Source: CAMDPA01 sp965223035
GTDB taxonomy: Bacteria > Pseudomonadota > Alphaproteobacteria > Rhizobiales > Hyphomicrobiaceae
NCBI GenBank assembly: GCA_965223035.1
Contig: OZ244980.1
Coordinates: forward strand, 4,464,001-4,528,000
DNA: 64,000 nt
Direction of reading: 5' to 3'
In this document: positions 1 to 7,943 of the stretch, piece after piece
Position numbering within the stretch: the first letter of the stretch is position 1
Layout of the letters: each line of letters opens with the position of its first letter
Translations under genes and position numbers: made by a program
The notes under the pieces: model-generated
Told to the model about the DNA's origin: nothing
Database searches by the model: none
The model's input: the letters and a program-made list of their open reading frames with translations, nothing else

Positions 1-833
1 TCGCAACCGCAATCGCACTTGATTCAGCCTTGTTTCAGGCCTCGCGCTTTGTCGGCCCGGCGCTCGCTGCGCTGATGATCAGATGGTGGAACGTCGAGAG
101 CACGTTGGTGGCCCACGTTTTCGGCAGCCTGGTGATCCTCGTTTCGCTGTTCTTCCTTGCGATCCCGCCACCCGATCACCGCGGCCGGCGCAAGCGTGGG
201 CTATTGATCGACATTGCCGAAGGGTTGGGCTATGCGCGCCAACATGGCGCGATCTGGCCGCTGTTCTTGTTGCTGGCGGCGGCCTCCATCCTGCTGCGAC
301 CCATTCAAGAACTGCTCCCGGGGTTCGCGAGCAAGGTGTTTCAATCCGGTCCCGATGGACTGGCCTGGTTGGCCTCGGCGATGGGGCTTGGCGCGATGGT
401 CAGCGCGACCGCGATCGCCGTCCGTGGACGGCTGCAGGGGCTGACCAATTGGGCCCTTGGCGGCGGCCTGATCCTGATCGTCGCAACGCTGGGTTTGGTC
501 GCCACCCAGCAGCTGTGGATCGGCATCGTGTTCGCGGCAGTATCGGCGTTTGGCCTCAACACCATGTCGACCAGCATTCAGACCATCACCCAGTCCGTCG
601 TGTCCGACCACATGCGCGGCCGGGTGATGAGCCTTTACACGGTAATCTTCCGCGGCTTTCCGGCGATCGGAGCGCTGGTGTTGGGCGCTATCTCCGATGC
701 GATCGGCTTACCGATCAGCTTTGCGCTGACGGCGGCGGTGACGCTGATCGTCTGGTCCCTGATCACACTGCGTCATCGGGCCATGGCCGCCGCCATCCAG
801 CTTCCGCGGCAGGTCGATCGAACGCGCCGATGA
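1..833 (+). CDS. MFS exporter, EntS/MFS_3-like (5' end outside window)
   Basis: The reading frame is open from base 3, so the gene begins before the window; about 276 codons remain of a family that is usually about 400-420 residues. The first visible residues carry the pattern ARxxGPALA-like (ASRFVGPALAAL), typical of the loop and helix around TM5 in EntS-type major facilitator proteins. At least six later hydrophobic segments follow, separated by short basic loops. The family exports small molecules such as siderophores or drugs by proton antiport across the inner membrane; the substrate here cannot be read. It converges on the CoA-binding protein gene. Confidence 0.75.
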   Translation, partial: ATAIALDSALFQASRFVGPALAALMIRWWNVESTLVAHVFGSLVILVSLFFLAIPPPDHRGRRKRGLLIDIAEGLGYARQHGAIWPLFLLLAAASILLRPIQELLPGFASKVFQSGPDGLAWLASAMGLGAMVSATAIAVRGRLQGLTNWALGGGLILIVATLGLVATQQLWIGIVFAAVSAFGLNTMSTSIQTITQSVVSDHMRGRVMSLYTVIFRGFPAIGALVLGAISDAIGLPISFALTAAVTLIVWSLITLRHRAMAAAIQLPRQVDRTRR

Positions 834-967
834 GCCGAGCCCTTGATGGCGCGGTTGACTGCTCGTTGATACTGCCCCGGCCCAGCCCGTCTGGTGCGCA
901 TCCACACCCGCACCGGTCGATCTGGCGCCGATCCGCCGCGGACCAAGCACGCGCCGGCCCGGAACGC

Positions 968-1498
968 TCACCGCCGATCAATGAGGTGGTTCTGCACGCC
1001 AACGCCGGCCAATCTCGGACGCACACTGGAGATGCGGCCCGAGTTCACACCGGCCCAACCGATCTCACCGCTCAACCGCCCGTATTCGATCTTCGGACAC
1101 CGGTTCATGACCACCTTCAGCCCGGCCGCTTCCGCTTCCTCAGCGGCCTGCGGGTGGCGGACGCCGAGCTGCATCCACACCACCTCGATCGCCAACTGCT
1201 GCTTGAACCGGATGGCTTCGCGGGTGACCTCCAAGGCGACCTCCGCCTTGCGAAAAATGTCGACCATGTGCACCGGCTTGGCGGCCTCGGCGAGGCTCGA
1301 GATCACGGCCTGACCGAGGATTTGATGGCCCGCCATCTGCGGATTGATGGGAACCACCTCGTAGCCTTTGGACAACAGATACTTCATCGCGAAGTAGCTG
1401 GGCCGGCTGGTGTTGGCCGAGGCACCGACCATGGCGATGGTGCGAACGCCATTGAGGATTTCAGCGATGTAGTCGTCCGAATATGCGTCGTGGTTCAT
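968..1498 (-). CDS. CoA-binding domain protein (CoA_binding_2, YccU-like)
   Basis: A 176-residue cytosolic protein with a single Rossmann-like CoA-binding fold. The motif TIAMVGAS near residues 20-27 is the glycine-rich nucleotide loop. Further family signatures are YEVVPINP, MVDIFR, WMQLGVR and VVMNRCPKIEYGRL near the C-terminus. I chose the ATG before NHDAYSDDYI because this is where the family normally starts; the frame stays open upstream without homology. Family members bind CoA or an acyl-CoA, and the biological role is not established. The gene probably stands alone. Confidence 0.85.
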   Translation of the reverse strand: MNHDAYSDDYIAEILNGVRTIAMVGASANTSRPSYFAMKYLLSKGYEVVPINPQMAGHQILGQAVISSLAEAAKPVHMVDIFRKAEVALEVTREAIRFKQQLAIEVVWMQLGVRHPQAAEEAEAAGLKVVMNRCPKIEYGRLSGEIGWAGVNSGRISSVRPRLAGVGVQNHLIDRR

Positions 1499-1604
1499 CG
1501 TGAAATCCAGATATTGCAGCACCCGCTTGGCGGTAGCCGTGTTCCCCGCCAGCCCCGACCACATCCCCACAGCTGGCTCGCTCGACCGCGCTGCGATGGC
1601 GCGC

Positions 1605-1735
1605 CAGCGCAGGTCCGCCGCTGGCGGATCAGCCGTCCTGCCTGCTCCCCTGCCCCGCCACCCGGCCAAGCAAGCCATTGGTCGGGCGGGCGGAACAGCG
1701 GGATGTTCCAGCTAACACTGATACGCTTTAGCGCT
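1605..1735 (-). repeat. R2 dispersed palindromic element, copy 1
   Basis: Read on the minus strand it starts at the Lrp stop codon (TAAAGCGTATCAG), continues with AGCTGGAACATCCCGCT and a GGCCGGGTGGCGGGG arm, and ends in a palindrome GATCCGCCAGCGGCGGAC. The same order of blocks recurs at 5.2, 21.3, 24.0, 34.7, 46.0 and 63.5 kb. Confidence 0.6.
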
Positions 1736-2198
1736 GAGCAGCATAACTCAGCGGCAAGCGCGTTGTCTGCTTCAAACACGCCAACACGATCGATGAGCGC
1801 ACGTGCGCAACGCTTTCGTGCGGGAGAAACACCTCGTTGAGAATGCGTGACAGCGCCTTCAGGTCGGACACCACCATCTTGACCAGGTAGTCCGTCTCGC
1901 CGGTCAAGGCGAAGCATTCCAGCACCTCGTCCAAACCGGCGATCAGCGCGTGAAACAGCTGCGCATTGTCGGGAGAGTGGGTCGCCAACGTGACCTGAAC
2001 GAAGGCCGTCACCTGTAGCCCTACGGCCTCCGCCGACAGCTTGGCATAGTAGCTTTCGATCACCCCGCCGTGCTCCAACGCGGCACGGCGGCGCGAACAT
2101 TGCGAGGCGGACAGACCGACCCGGTCAGCTAAGTCCTGGTTGGTCAGCCGACCATCGGCCTGCACGGCCTCCAACAGCTTGACGTCAAATCGATCCAT
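1728..2198 (-). CDS. Lrp/AsnC family transcriptional regulator
   Basis: 156 residues, the normal size for this family. An N-terminal helix-turn-helix (residues about 3-50: DRFDVKLLEAVQADGRL, then LADRVGLSASQCSRRRAAL) is followed by a RAM/AsnC ligand-binding domain containing the GETDYLVKMV motif. These proteins act as DNA-binding dimers or octamers that respond to amino acids. It is transcribed divergently from hppD across 158 bp, which suggests that it controls tyrosine/phenylalanine catabolism in response to an aromatic amino acid; that is inference from position. The ATG was chosen because it starts the HTH domain directly. The TAA stop is also the start of an R2 repeat. Confidence 0.88.
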   Translation of the reverse strand: MDRFDVKLLEAVQADGRLTNQDLADRVGLSASQCSRRRAALEHGGVIESYYAKLSAEAVGLQVTAFVQVTLATHSPDNAQLFHALIAGLDEVLECFALTGETDYLVKMVVSDLKALSRILNEVFLPHESVAHVRSSIVLACLKQTTRLPLSYAAQR

Positions 2199-2356
2199 GC
2201 ACGTTCTTCGCATTTTATTGTGATGATACGCACAGAATAGGCATATCGGCCGCCATAGGCCAGCAAGTTTGCAAAGAAAATTCAGCAAGAACGCGTTATT
2301 GTTTAAACCGTCGATGGTAACCGTTGAGGCAACCCGATTTGCAGGAGGCGAGATTC

Positions 2357-3460
2357 ATGGGTCCATTTCCGCACGATGCGCCGCCAGCGCGAATCTCCGA
2401 TCTCAATCCGGCCGGCACCGATGGCTTCGAGTTCGTCGAGTTCGCCCACCCCGAGCCAGCCGAGCTCAAACGCTTATTCTTGCAGATGGGCTTTGTCGAG
2501 GTCGCACGCCATACGACCAAGGACATCTCCGTGTTCCGGCAGGGTGGCATCAACTATTTGGTCAATCGCCAGCCCAACAGCCACGCCGCCCGCTTCGTCG
2601 CGGCGCATGGTCCATGTGCGCCGGCCATGGCGTGGCGGGTCGTCGATGCGCAACTGGCCTTCCAGCGCGCCGTCGAAATGGGCGCAACCCCTTACACCGC
2701 GGACGATAGATCGATTGATGCACCGGCCATCCTCGGCATCGGCGGATCGTTGCTGTATTTCATCGATACCTATGGCGCCAAGGGCTCGCCTTACGCCCGC
2801 AACTTCCGCTGGCTGGCCGAACCCGATCCGTCGCCGGCGGGCGTCGGCTTCTTCTACATCGACCACCTCACCCACAACGTCAGGCGCGGCAACATGGACA
2901 CCTGGTATCGGTTCTATGCCGATATCTTCGGCTTCCGCGAGATTCGCTTTTTCAACATCGAAGGAAAGCTGACCGGATTGCATTCCCGCGCGTTGACCTC
3001 GCCCTGCGGCAAGATCCGCATTCCGATCAATGAAAGCGCCGACGACAAAAGTCAGATTGAAGAATATTTGGCGCAATACAAGGGCGAAGGGATCCAGCAC
3101 ATCGCCGTCGGCACCAAGGACATCTACGGCGCCACCGACGCCATCGCCGCCAATGGTCTGGACTTTATGCCGCCGCCGCCGGCCACCTATTATCAGAAGT
3201 CGCGCGAACGGGTGACCAACCACCAAGAGCCGATCGACCGCATGATGCGCCACGGCATTCTGATCGACGGTGAAGGCGTGGTCGACGGCGGCACCACCAA
3301 GATCCTTTTGCAGATCTTCTCCAAGACCCTGATCGGGCCGATCTTCTTCGAATTCATCCAGCGCAAGGGCGACGAAGGCTTTGGCGAAGGTAACTTCAAG
3401 GCGCTGTTTGAATCGATCGAGCAAGATCAGATCGATCGCGGTGTTCTCGATCGGGCCTGA
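2357..3460 (+). CDS. hppD: 4-hydroxyphenylpyruvate dioxygenase
   Basis: Converts 4-hydroxyphenylpyruvate to homogentisate, the second step of tyrosine degradation, using a cytosolic non-haem Fe(II). The 367-residue protein has two vicinal-oxygen-chelate domains. The iron ligands are visible as His170 (FFYIDHLTHNV), His248 (GIQHIAVGTKDI) and Glu332 (FFEFIQRKG), with the GEGNFKALFES-type C-terminal helix. The ATG is preceded by a strong GGAGG ribosome site at 2344-2348, so an in-frame TTG further upstream was rejected. It is divergent from an Lrp/AsnC gene that may regulate it. Homogentisate dioxygenase and the rest of the pathway are not in the window. Confidence 0.95.
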   Translation: MGPFPHDAPPARISDLNPAGTDGFEFVEFAHPEPAELKRLFLQMGFVEVARHTTKDISVFRQGGINYLVNRQPNSHAARFVAAHGPCAPAMAWRVVDAQLAFQRAVEMGATPYTADDRSIDAPAILGIGGSLLYFIDTYGAKGSPYARNFRWLAEPDPSPAGVGFFYIDHLTHNVRRGNMDTWYRFYADIFGFREIRFFNIEGKLTGLHSRALTSPCGKIRIPINESADDKSQIEEYLAQYKGEGIQHIAVGTKDIYGATDAIAANGLDFMPPPPATYYQKSRERVTNHQEPIDRMMRHGILIDGEGVVDGGTTKILLQIFSKTLIGPIFFEFIQRKGDEGFGEGNFKALFESIEQDQIDRGVLDRA

Positions 3461-3518
3461 TCGGGCCTGACCCGGCAGCGGTCCGATAGCCGTCCGATGC
3501 GCCAACCGCCCACCCTGT

Positions 3519-3671
3519 TAGATCATCGCGCCTTAAATCGGAACCGCAACGCCGATTCCAATTGCGCCGGTTCCGATTTAAGGCGCAAAGATGATCGCTC
3601 TTAAAGTGTAGAGCAGCTTTCTGCCTTTAATCGGGATCGTTCCGATTTCGATCGAAGGCAGGTTGCTCTAG
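3519..3671 (+). repeat. R1 double-hairpin element, copy 1 (full length)
   Basis: 153 bp bounded by TAGATCATC and GTTGCTCTAG. Hairpin 1 pairs GATCATCGCGCCTTAAATCG with CGATTTAAGGCGCAAAGATG. Hairpin 2 pairs AGAGCAGCTTTCTGCCTTTA with the arm ending AAGGCAGGTTGCTCT. It lies between the convergent hppD and amidase genes and encodes the last 14 residues of the amidase. Confidence 0.9.
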
Positions 3672-5141
3672 TATTGGACGGTGTGAGGAGACCCGATACC
3701 CTGCCGGCGGCACGAACGATCGATAGGCTGTCTCGATCAATTGGGCGAGGCGCAGGCAGCGCTGATCGGCGCCCTCTGGGCCGATGATCTGCGCCCCGAC
3801 CGGCAAGCCATCGGCCGTCTGCCCGATCGGGATCGCCGTCGCCGGCAGGTAGGCAACGGACGGTAACCCGATCCAATAGTACGTGTCGGAGGCCGGCCTC
3901 TGAGATCCGTCCACGACCAGCATTTGCTCGATCTTCGGCACACCGAACATGTGCGGGAAGGCCGGCGTCGTCGTAATCGGACAGATCAAGGCGTCATAGG
4001 TCTGAAAGAACGCGCGCCAAGCGTCGCGCAGCACACGACGGCGGTCATGGGCGGCGAGCCAATCCCAATGCGAAATTGACAGTCCGCGATGCATCAGCGC
4101 GTCGTAGCCGACGTCGTCCGGCGCGAATTGGGCTGCCCTCTGGCGCACCTCGGCCAGCTGCGCGGCGTTAAGCCGGGCCGAAGTCGCGCCCCGCAGCAGC
4201 GTGATGAACAGGCTATAGGTCTGCTGGCTGGGCAGCGGTAGTTTTGGCGCGATCACCACCTGCCCCCCGGCGTCCGCGAGCGCCTCCGACAGTTGCGCCA
4301 GAGCCGTTTGGATGCTGGCATCGACCGGGAAATGCGGGTCCGTGCCGACCACTGCGATCCGGAATTGGCTCAGTGCCTGGCGTGGTTCGCTGGGCAGCGC
4401 CAACCGCCAGTAGTCCGTTTCGCAGACATCTGCCCCCGCCACGATCGACAACGCCAGCTCCAGATCGTAAGCGGAACGTGCTAACGGCCCGGCGACCAGG
4501 ATGTCGGCTGGCGCTGAGCGCTCAGCCAGACCGTGGCCGCGCATCGGCACAACGCCGAAGGTGGGTTTGTGACCCCACACCCCGCAATAGGCAGCCGGCA
4601 CCCGGATCGAACCGGCGATGTCGCTTCCCAGCTCCAGCGCACTCAAGCCGCTCGCCAACGCCGCCGCCGAGCCCCCCGAAGAGCCGCCCGGCGATCGCTC
4701 CAAATCCCAGGGGTTTTTGGTCTCGCCGTAGATGGCGTTGAAGCTTTGCCAATCGGCCAGATCCTTGGGAACATTGGTCTTACCCAGCACGATTGCGCCC
4801 GCCGCCAGCAACCGCGACACGACGAGCGCATGCGCGCCAGCGCGGTGGCCTGCCCGTTCGGGGTGGCCGAATGTGCTCGGCAGGCCGGCGAAATCGAACG
4901 ACTCCTTGATGGTGATCGGCACACCGTGCAGCGAACCGGTTGCCGCGCCTGCGCGAAGCGCGGCATCGGCGGCGTCGGCCTCCGCGCGCGCCGCCGCGAA
5001 CCGCTCCACCACGACGGCGTTGATCGTCTGCGCCCACGCCTCAATCCGTGCGATATACGCCTCAACCAGCGCGCGCGAGGTATAGGCTCCGGCGCGCAGA
5101 TCCGCCGCGATCTGCCCGGCGCTCGCAAACACGGCCGTCAT
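3627..5141 (-). CDS. Amidase signature family hydrolase
   Basis: 504 residues, the usual length for amidases and GatA-like enzymes. The Ser-cisSer-Lys triad is visible: Lys79 in PITIKESFD, Ser154 in the SPGGSSGGSAA signature, and Ser178 in GSDIAGSIR; the 24-residue spacing between the serines is canonical. It hydrolyses an amide to a carboxylic acid and ammonia; the substrate is unknown. No gatB or gatC neighbour is present, so it is a free-standing amidase rather than the tRNA amidotransferase. The last 14 residues (LEQPAFDRNRNDPD) are encoded by the R1 repeat, so the native C-terminus was probably extended when the repeat arrived. It is divergent from the metallo-hydrolase gene. Confidence 0.9.
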   Translation of the reverse strand: MTAVFASAGQIAADLRAGAYTSRALVEAYIARIEAWAQTINAVVVERFAAARAEADAADAALRAGAATGSLHGVPITIKESFDFAGLPSTFGHPERAGHRAGAHALVVSRLLAAGAIVLGKTNVPKDLADWQSFNAIYGETKNPWDLERSPGGSSGGSAAALASGLSALELGSDIAGSIRVPAAYCGVWGHKPTFGVVPMRGHGLAERSAPADILVAGPLARSAYDLELALSIVAGADVCETDYWRLALPSEPRQALSQFRIAVVGTDPHFPVDASIQTALAQLSEALADAGGQVVIAPKLPLPSQQTYSLFITLLRGATSARLNAAQLAEVRQRAAQFAPDDVGYDALMHRGLSISHWDWLAAHDRRRVLRDAWRAFFQTYDALICPITTTPAFPHMFGVPKIEQMLVVDGSQRPASDTYYWIGLPSVAYLPATAIPIGQTADGLPVGAQIIGPEGADQRCLRLAQLIETAYRSFVPPAGYRVSSHRPILEQPAFDRNRNDPD

Positions 5142-5231
5142 CGGATGTCGGTCTCCCTCGTATCGAACCTCACGTTGCCGTCCAGATCATCTCGCTGTGA
5201 GTTGGCGCTGCGAAAGCGGCCCAACTCCCAG

Positions 5232-5335
5232 CATTAGATCATGTCCACCCTCGGCGGAACCGCCCGGCCCCCGCTGCCCCGGCCGTCCGCCCACAACATT
5301 GTACCATTGGGTGGCCGGGTAGCAGCGCGGGATGG
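5232..5335 (-). repeat. R2 dispersed palindromic element, copy 2
   Basis: On the minus strand the blocks are GGCTGCAACCATCCCGC, CCCGGCCACCCAATGG, GCGGTTCCGCC and GGTGGACATGATCTAATG, in the same order as the other R2 copies. It fills the middle of the 374-bp divergent gap between the amidase and the metallo-hydrolase gene; I see no gene in the rest of that gap. Confidence 0.6.
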
Positions 5336-5515
5336 TTGCAGCCGACACGGAAACCCAAGACGGTGATCGCTGATCGGCATGGGGCCAACATTCCGCTCGA
5401 TGCCGCGGCCGGGCGCGGCGTCGATGGCCAGGCTTTGCCAAATGAACGCCCGGCCGTTATGTAAACCGCTCCCGGTCGCGCCCGACCCAGGCGCACGTGT
5501 CAGCGAGATGCTGTG

Positions 5516-6454
5516 ATGGCCGACATCGAGTTCAGGACCGACATGGATTTCGCCTATGGCGAGGCCCGCGAAATCATCCCCGGCGTCGTCCGTATCGTCG
5601 CCAACAATCCAGGTCCGTTCACCTATAAAGGGACCAACACCTACATTGTCGGTGACGCCAACGGCAGCGGCTCGGTCGCCGTGATCGATCCGGGACCCGA
5701 CGATGAGGAGCATTGTGAGGCAATCCTGCGGGCGGTCAAGGGGCGCGCGATATCCCACATCATTTTAACCCACACCCACCATGACCACATCGATGGCTTG
5801 GGCCGGCTGCAGGCGGCCACCGCGGCCAAGGTGGGCGGATACGGGCGCCAGGCCCAGGCGCCAGGTCGGCGCGTTGCGGCCGATGGCACCGAGGTCAGCG
5901 ATCAAGAATTCCTGCCTGAGCTGGTGTTGCGCGACGATGACCGGGTCGCCGGGGAGGGATGGACCCTACGCGCCATACATACGCCGGGCCATGCGCCGGA
6001 CCATTTGTGTTTCGCGCTGGAAGGCGTCCGCGAAGGGACCCAGCTGCTGTTCTCCGGAGACCACGTGATGGCCTGGAACACCAGTGTCGTGGCCCCGCCT
6101 GAGGGGCGGATGGGCGACTATCTGCGCTCGTTGGAGCGCTTAATCGGTCGCGGCGACACGCTGTACCTGCCCGGGCACGGCGGCCGCCTGGAGCGGCCCG
6201 GGCGCATGGTACGGGCCTACCTAATCCATCGGCGCATGCGTGAAGATGCCATCGTCGACGCGCTTAAGGCCGGTACTGACACCATTCCATCGATCGTCGC
6301 GCTGATTTACCCCCATCTCGACGAGAGCCTGGTGGGCGCCGCCGCGCTTTCGGTGCAGGCCCACCTGGAGCACCTCATCGAGCGCGGCGTCGTGAGCTGC
6401 GCCGGTATGATCGACGATGACGCCCGGTTCGCCGTCGCTTCGTCGAACGCTTGA
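5516..6454 (+). CDS. Metallo-beta-lactamase-fold hydrolase (glyoxalase II/LACTB2-like)
   Basis: 312 residues. The zinc-binding motif HTHHDHIDG is at residues 86-94, followed by a later metal-binding histidine in IHTPGHAPDHL, the bridging aspartate in FSGDHVMAW, and PGHGG. A C-terminal winged-helix-like region (after YLIHRRMRE) is typical of the LACTB2 and hydroxyacylglutathione-hydrolase-like subgroup. It probably hydrolyses a thioester or phosphodiester in the cytosol; the substrate is unknown. GTG at 5513 directly precedes ATG 5516, and the ATG is preferred. The last 80 bp overlap, on the opposite strand, the end of the DUF1499 gene. Confidence 0.85.
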   Translation: MADIEFRTDMDFAYGEAREIIPGVVRIVANNPGPFTYKGTNTYIVGDANGSGSVAVIDPGPDDEEHCEAILRAVKGRAISHIILTHTHHDHIDGLGRLQAATAAKVGGYGRQAQAPGRRVAADGTEVSDQEFLPELVLRDDDRVAGEGWTLRAIHTPGHAPDHLCFALEGVREGTQLLFSGDHVMAWNTSVVAPPEGRMGDYLRSLERLIGRGDTLYLPGHGGRLERPGRMVRAYLIHRRMREDAIVDALKAGTDTIPSIVALIYPHLDESLVGAAALSVQAHLEHLIERGVVSCAGMIDDDARFAVASSNA

Positions 6455-7262
6455 CCTTGGACAGCCGCGATTTGATCCGGGCGAACCGCTGGCTAGGGGT
6501 GGTCACCGAGGCAGCGATGCGCGCTTGCATGCGGGTGAGGATGTCGCGCAACCGCGTCGCGTTACGGCCGAGATCATGCGCGCCGTACCGCGATGAGGAT
6601 CTCACGTCGATCCGCGCGCGATGGTCGACTTGTGATACCCGCACGACAACGTCGTCGTAAAAGCCGACCACCAGCGTGCGATCAACCGCTTCGATCAGAC
6701 CATGCCGGCCGCTGTCCGGCGGCGTTTCCGACACGATCTTGAGCCGCATGCGCTTGATCGTTTCAAGCGCTATTTCATAGGTCTCCGATGGACTACGATT
6801 GACGTAGATCGGTCGCAAATCCGGGTAAGCGGCCAGTTGTAGGCGGCCAAAGCTCTCGATCGGATAGATGGTGGAATTGGCGTCCGGTGGGCGCGTAGCG
6901 GCCAAAACCTTGTAGGACGGCGGCGACGTCGGATCGGTCGTCGCCTCATGCATCATCGGCAGGTCAAAAAACTTCTGTGCAAACGACAGCGGCCAAGCAA
7001 AGGTGCAGGCGGCAATCACAATCCCGAACAACGCCGACGATGCCCCGTCGCGATCGCGTACCCAGACGTCGATCAGTGCGACGATGGCGAACACGATGGC
7101 CAGCGCGGCAATGCCGAAACCAACCAGGAACAAATTGAGCGCCAACGCGGTCGGCATGCCGAGCACGCGATGCAGCACCACAACAACGCAGATCAGCGCG
7201 CCGGCGAACAGCGCAACGCTGGGCGACCAATCACTGAATAGGGCCGGCGATCTGACAGCCAT
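6375..7262 (-). CDS. DUF1499 membrane protein
   Basis: 295 residues. Three hydrophobic segments in the first 95 residues (around VALFAGALICVVVVLHRVLG, LNLFLVGFGIAALAIVFAI and LFGIVIAACTFAWPLSF) precede a soluble DUF1499 domain. That domain contains IYPIESFG, SPSETYEIALETIKRM and the closing YGAHDLGRNATRLRDIL motif. The last roughly 30 residues are almost all Arg, Lys and Ser and lie largely in the 80-bp antisense overlap with the metallo-hydrolase gene, so the tail may be a product of that overlap. The function of the family is unknown. Confidence 0.8.
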   Translation of the reverse strand: MAVRSPALFSDWSPSVALFAGALICVVVVLHRVLGMPTALALNLFLVGFGIAALAIVFAIVALIDVWVRDRDGASSALFGIVIAACTFAWPLSFAQKFFDLPMMHEATTDPTSPPSYKVLAATRPPDANSTIYPIESFGRLQLAAYPDLRPIYVNRSPSETYEIALETIKRMRLKIVSETPPDSGRHGLIEAVDRTLVVGFYDDVVVRVSQVDHRARIDVRSSSRYGAHDLGRNATRLRDILTRMQARIAASVTTPSQRFARIKSRLSKVKRSTKRRRTGRHRRSYRRSSRRRAR

Positions 7263-7448
7263 CTCGCGTGCAACTTCGCTTCACCTGATCGGGCTGGCGC
7301 AGTTGGATCCAATGCCCGCGCCAAAGCCCAATATACGCGAGAATCGGGCAAACTTCAGCCCGATGCGCCCACATTTGGCGGCCGTGTTGCAACTTAGTTG
7401 CCGATCTCGGGCGCGGCAATGGGCTTGATCCCATCGCCGTAGATGACA

Positions 7449-7766
7449 TTATGCCAGCTCGCCCAATTTTCCGTATTTCTCAGCAAGGAGGTAGTAAAAC
7501 GTGACGCGATGCTTCATCTTGTCGTCTTTCATCTTGTCACAAATCTCGTCGATGGCACGATCGAGTTCGGTATCACTTTGAGTTAATGCCAATTTCTTCT
7601 TCAACCAACTATCACGCACTCGCGCCAATTCATCCTTCGACGAGCAGGATACGACAGAGGCATCCCGACTTTTCAGCGCAATACCGAGATGCTTGACGAT
7701 GCCGGCGACCGCCTGGTCGTTGATCGATGAGGTATACTTTTTTATATCATCAACGTATTCGGTCAC
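7449..7766 (-). CDS. DUF2853 family protein
   Basis: 105 residues, matching the family in size and layout: an N-terminal DDIKKY segment, KSRDASVVSCSSKDELARVR in the middle, and LDRAIDEICDKM followed by KHRVTFYYLLAEKYGKL at the end. It is soluble, probably all-helical, and of unknown function. The start is GTG, set by a GGAGG ribosome site six bases upstream. Base composition is clearly less GC-rich than its neighbours, which could mean relaxed codon use or recent acquisition. The 186 bp downstream hold nothing I recognise. Confidence 0.8.
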   Translation of the reverse strand: MTEYVDDIKKYTSSINDQAVAGIVKHLGIALKSRDASVVSCSSKDELARVRDSWLKKKLALTQSDTELDRAIDEICDKMKDDKMKHRVTFYYLLAEKYGKLGELA

Positions 7767-7943
7767 GGGAAACCTCCATCAGTTGCCGCTGCCAACGCAG
7801 CGCTGAATGTTCATCGACGCAGTTCAAGCGAACGCGTGCGATTTGCTCAGAGGACGGCGCGATTGGGGCGCGCGTGCGCCGACTCCAGGCGAGCCTACCA
7901 TAAGGTGAGCACGGATTGGCAACTTTATTGAATTGGCTTGTGT

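Noticed and set aside
83..1840. A 585-codon frame spanning the MFS and CoA-binding genes
   Set aside because: It overlaps two well-supported genes in other frames and has low-complexity Arg/Pro/His composition.
3627..5141. GatA subunit of the Glu-tRNA amidotransferase
   Set aside because: No gatB or gatC is adjacent and the C-terminal half lacks features specific to GatA; free-standing amidase is the safer call.
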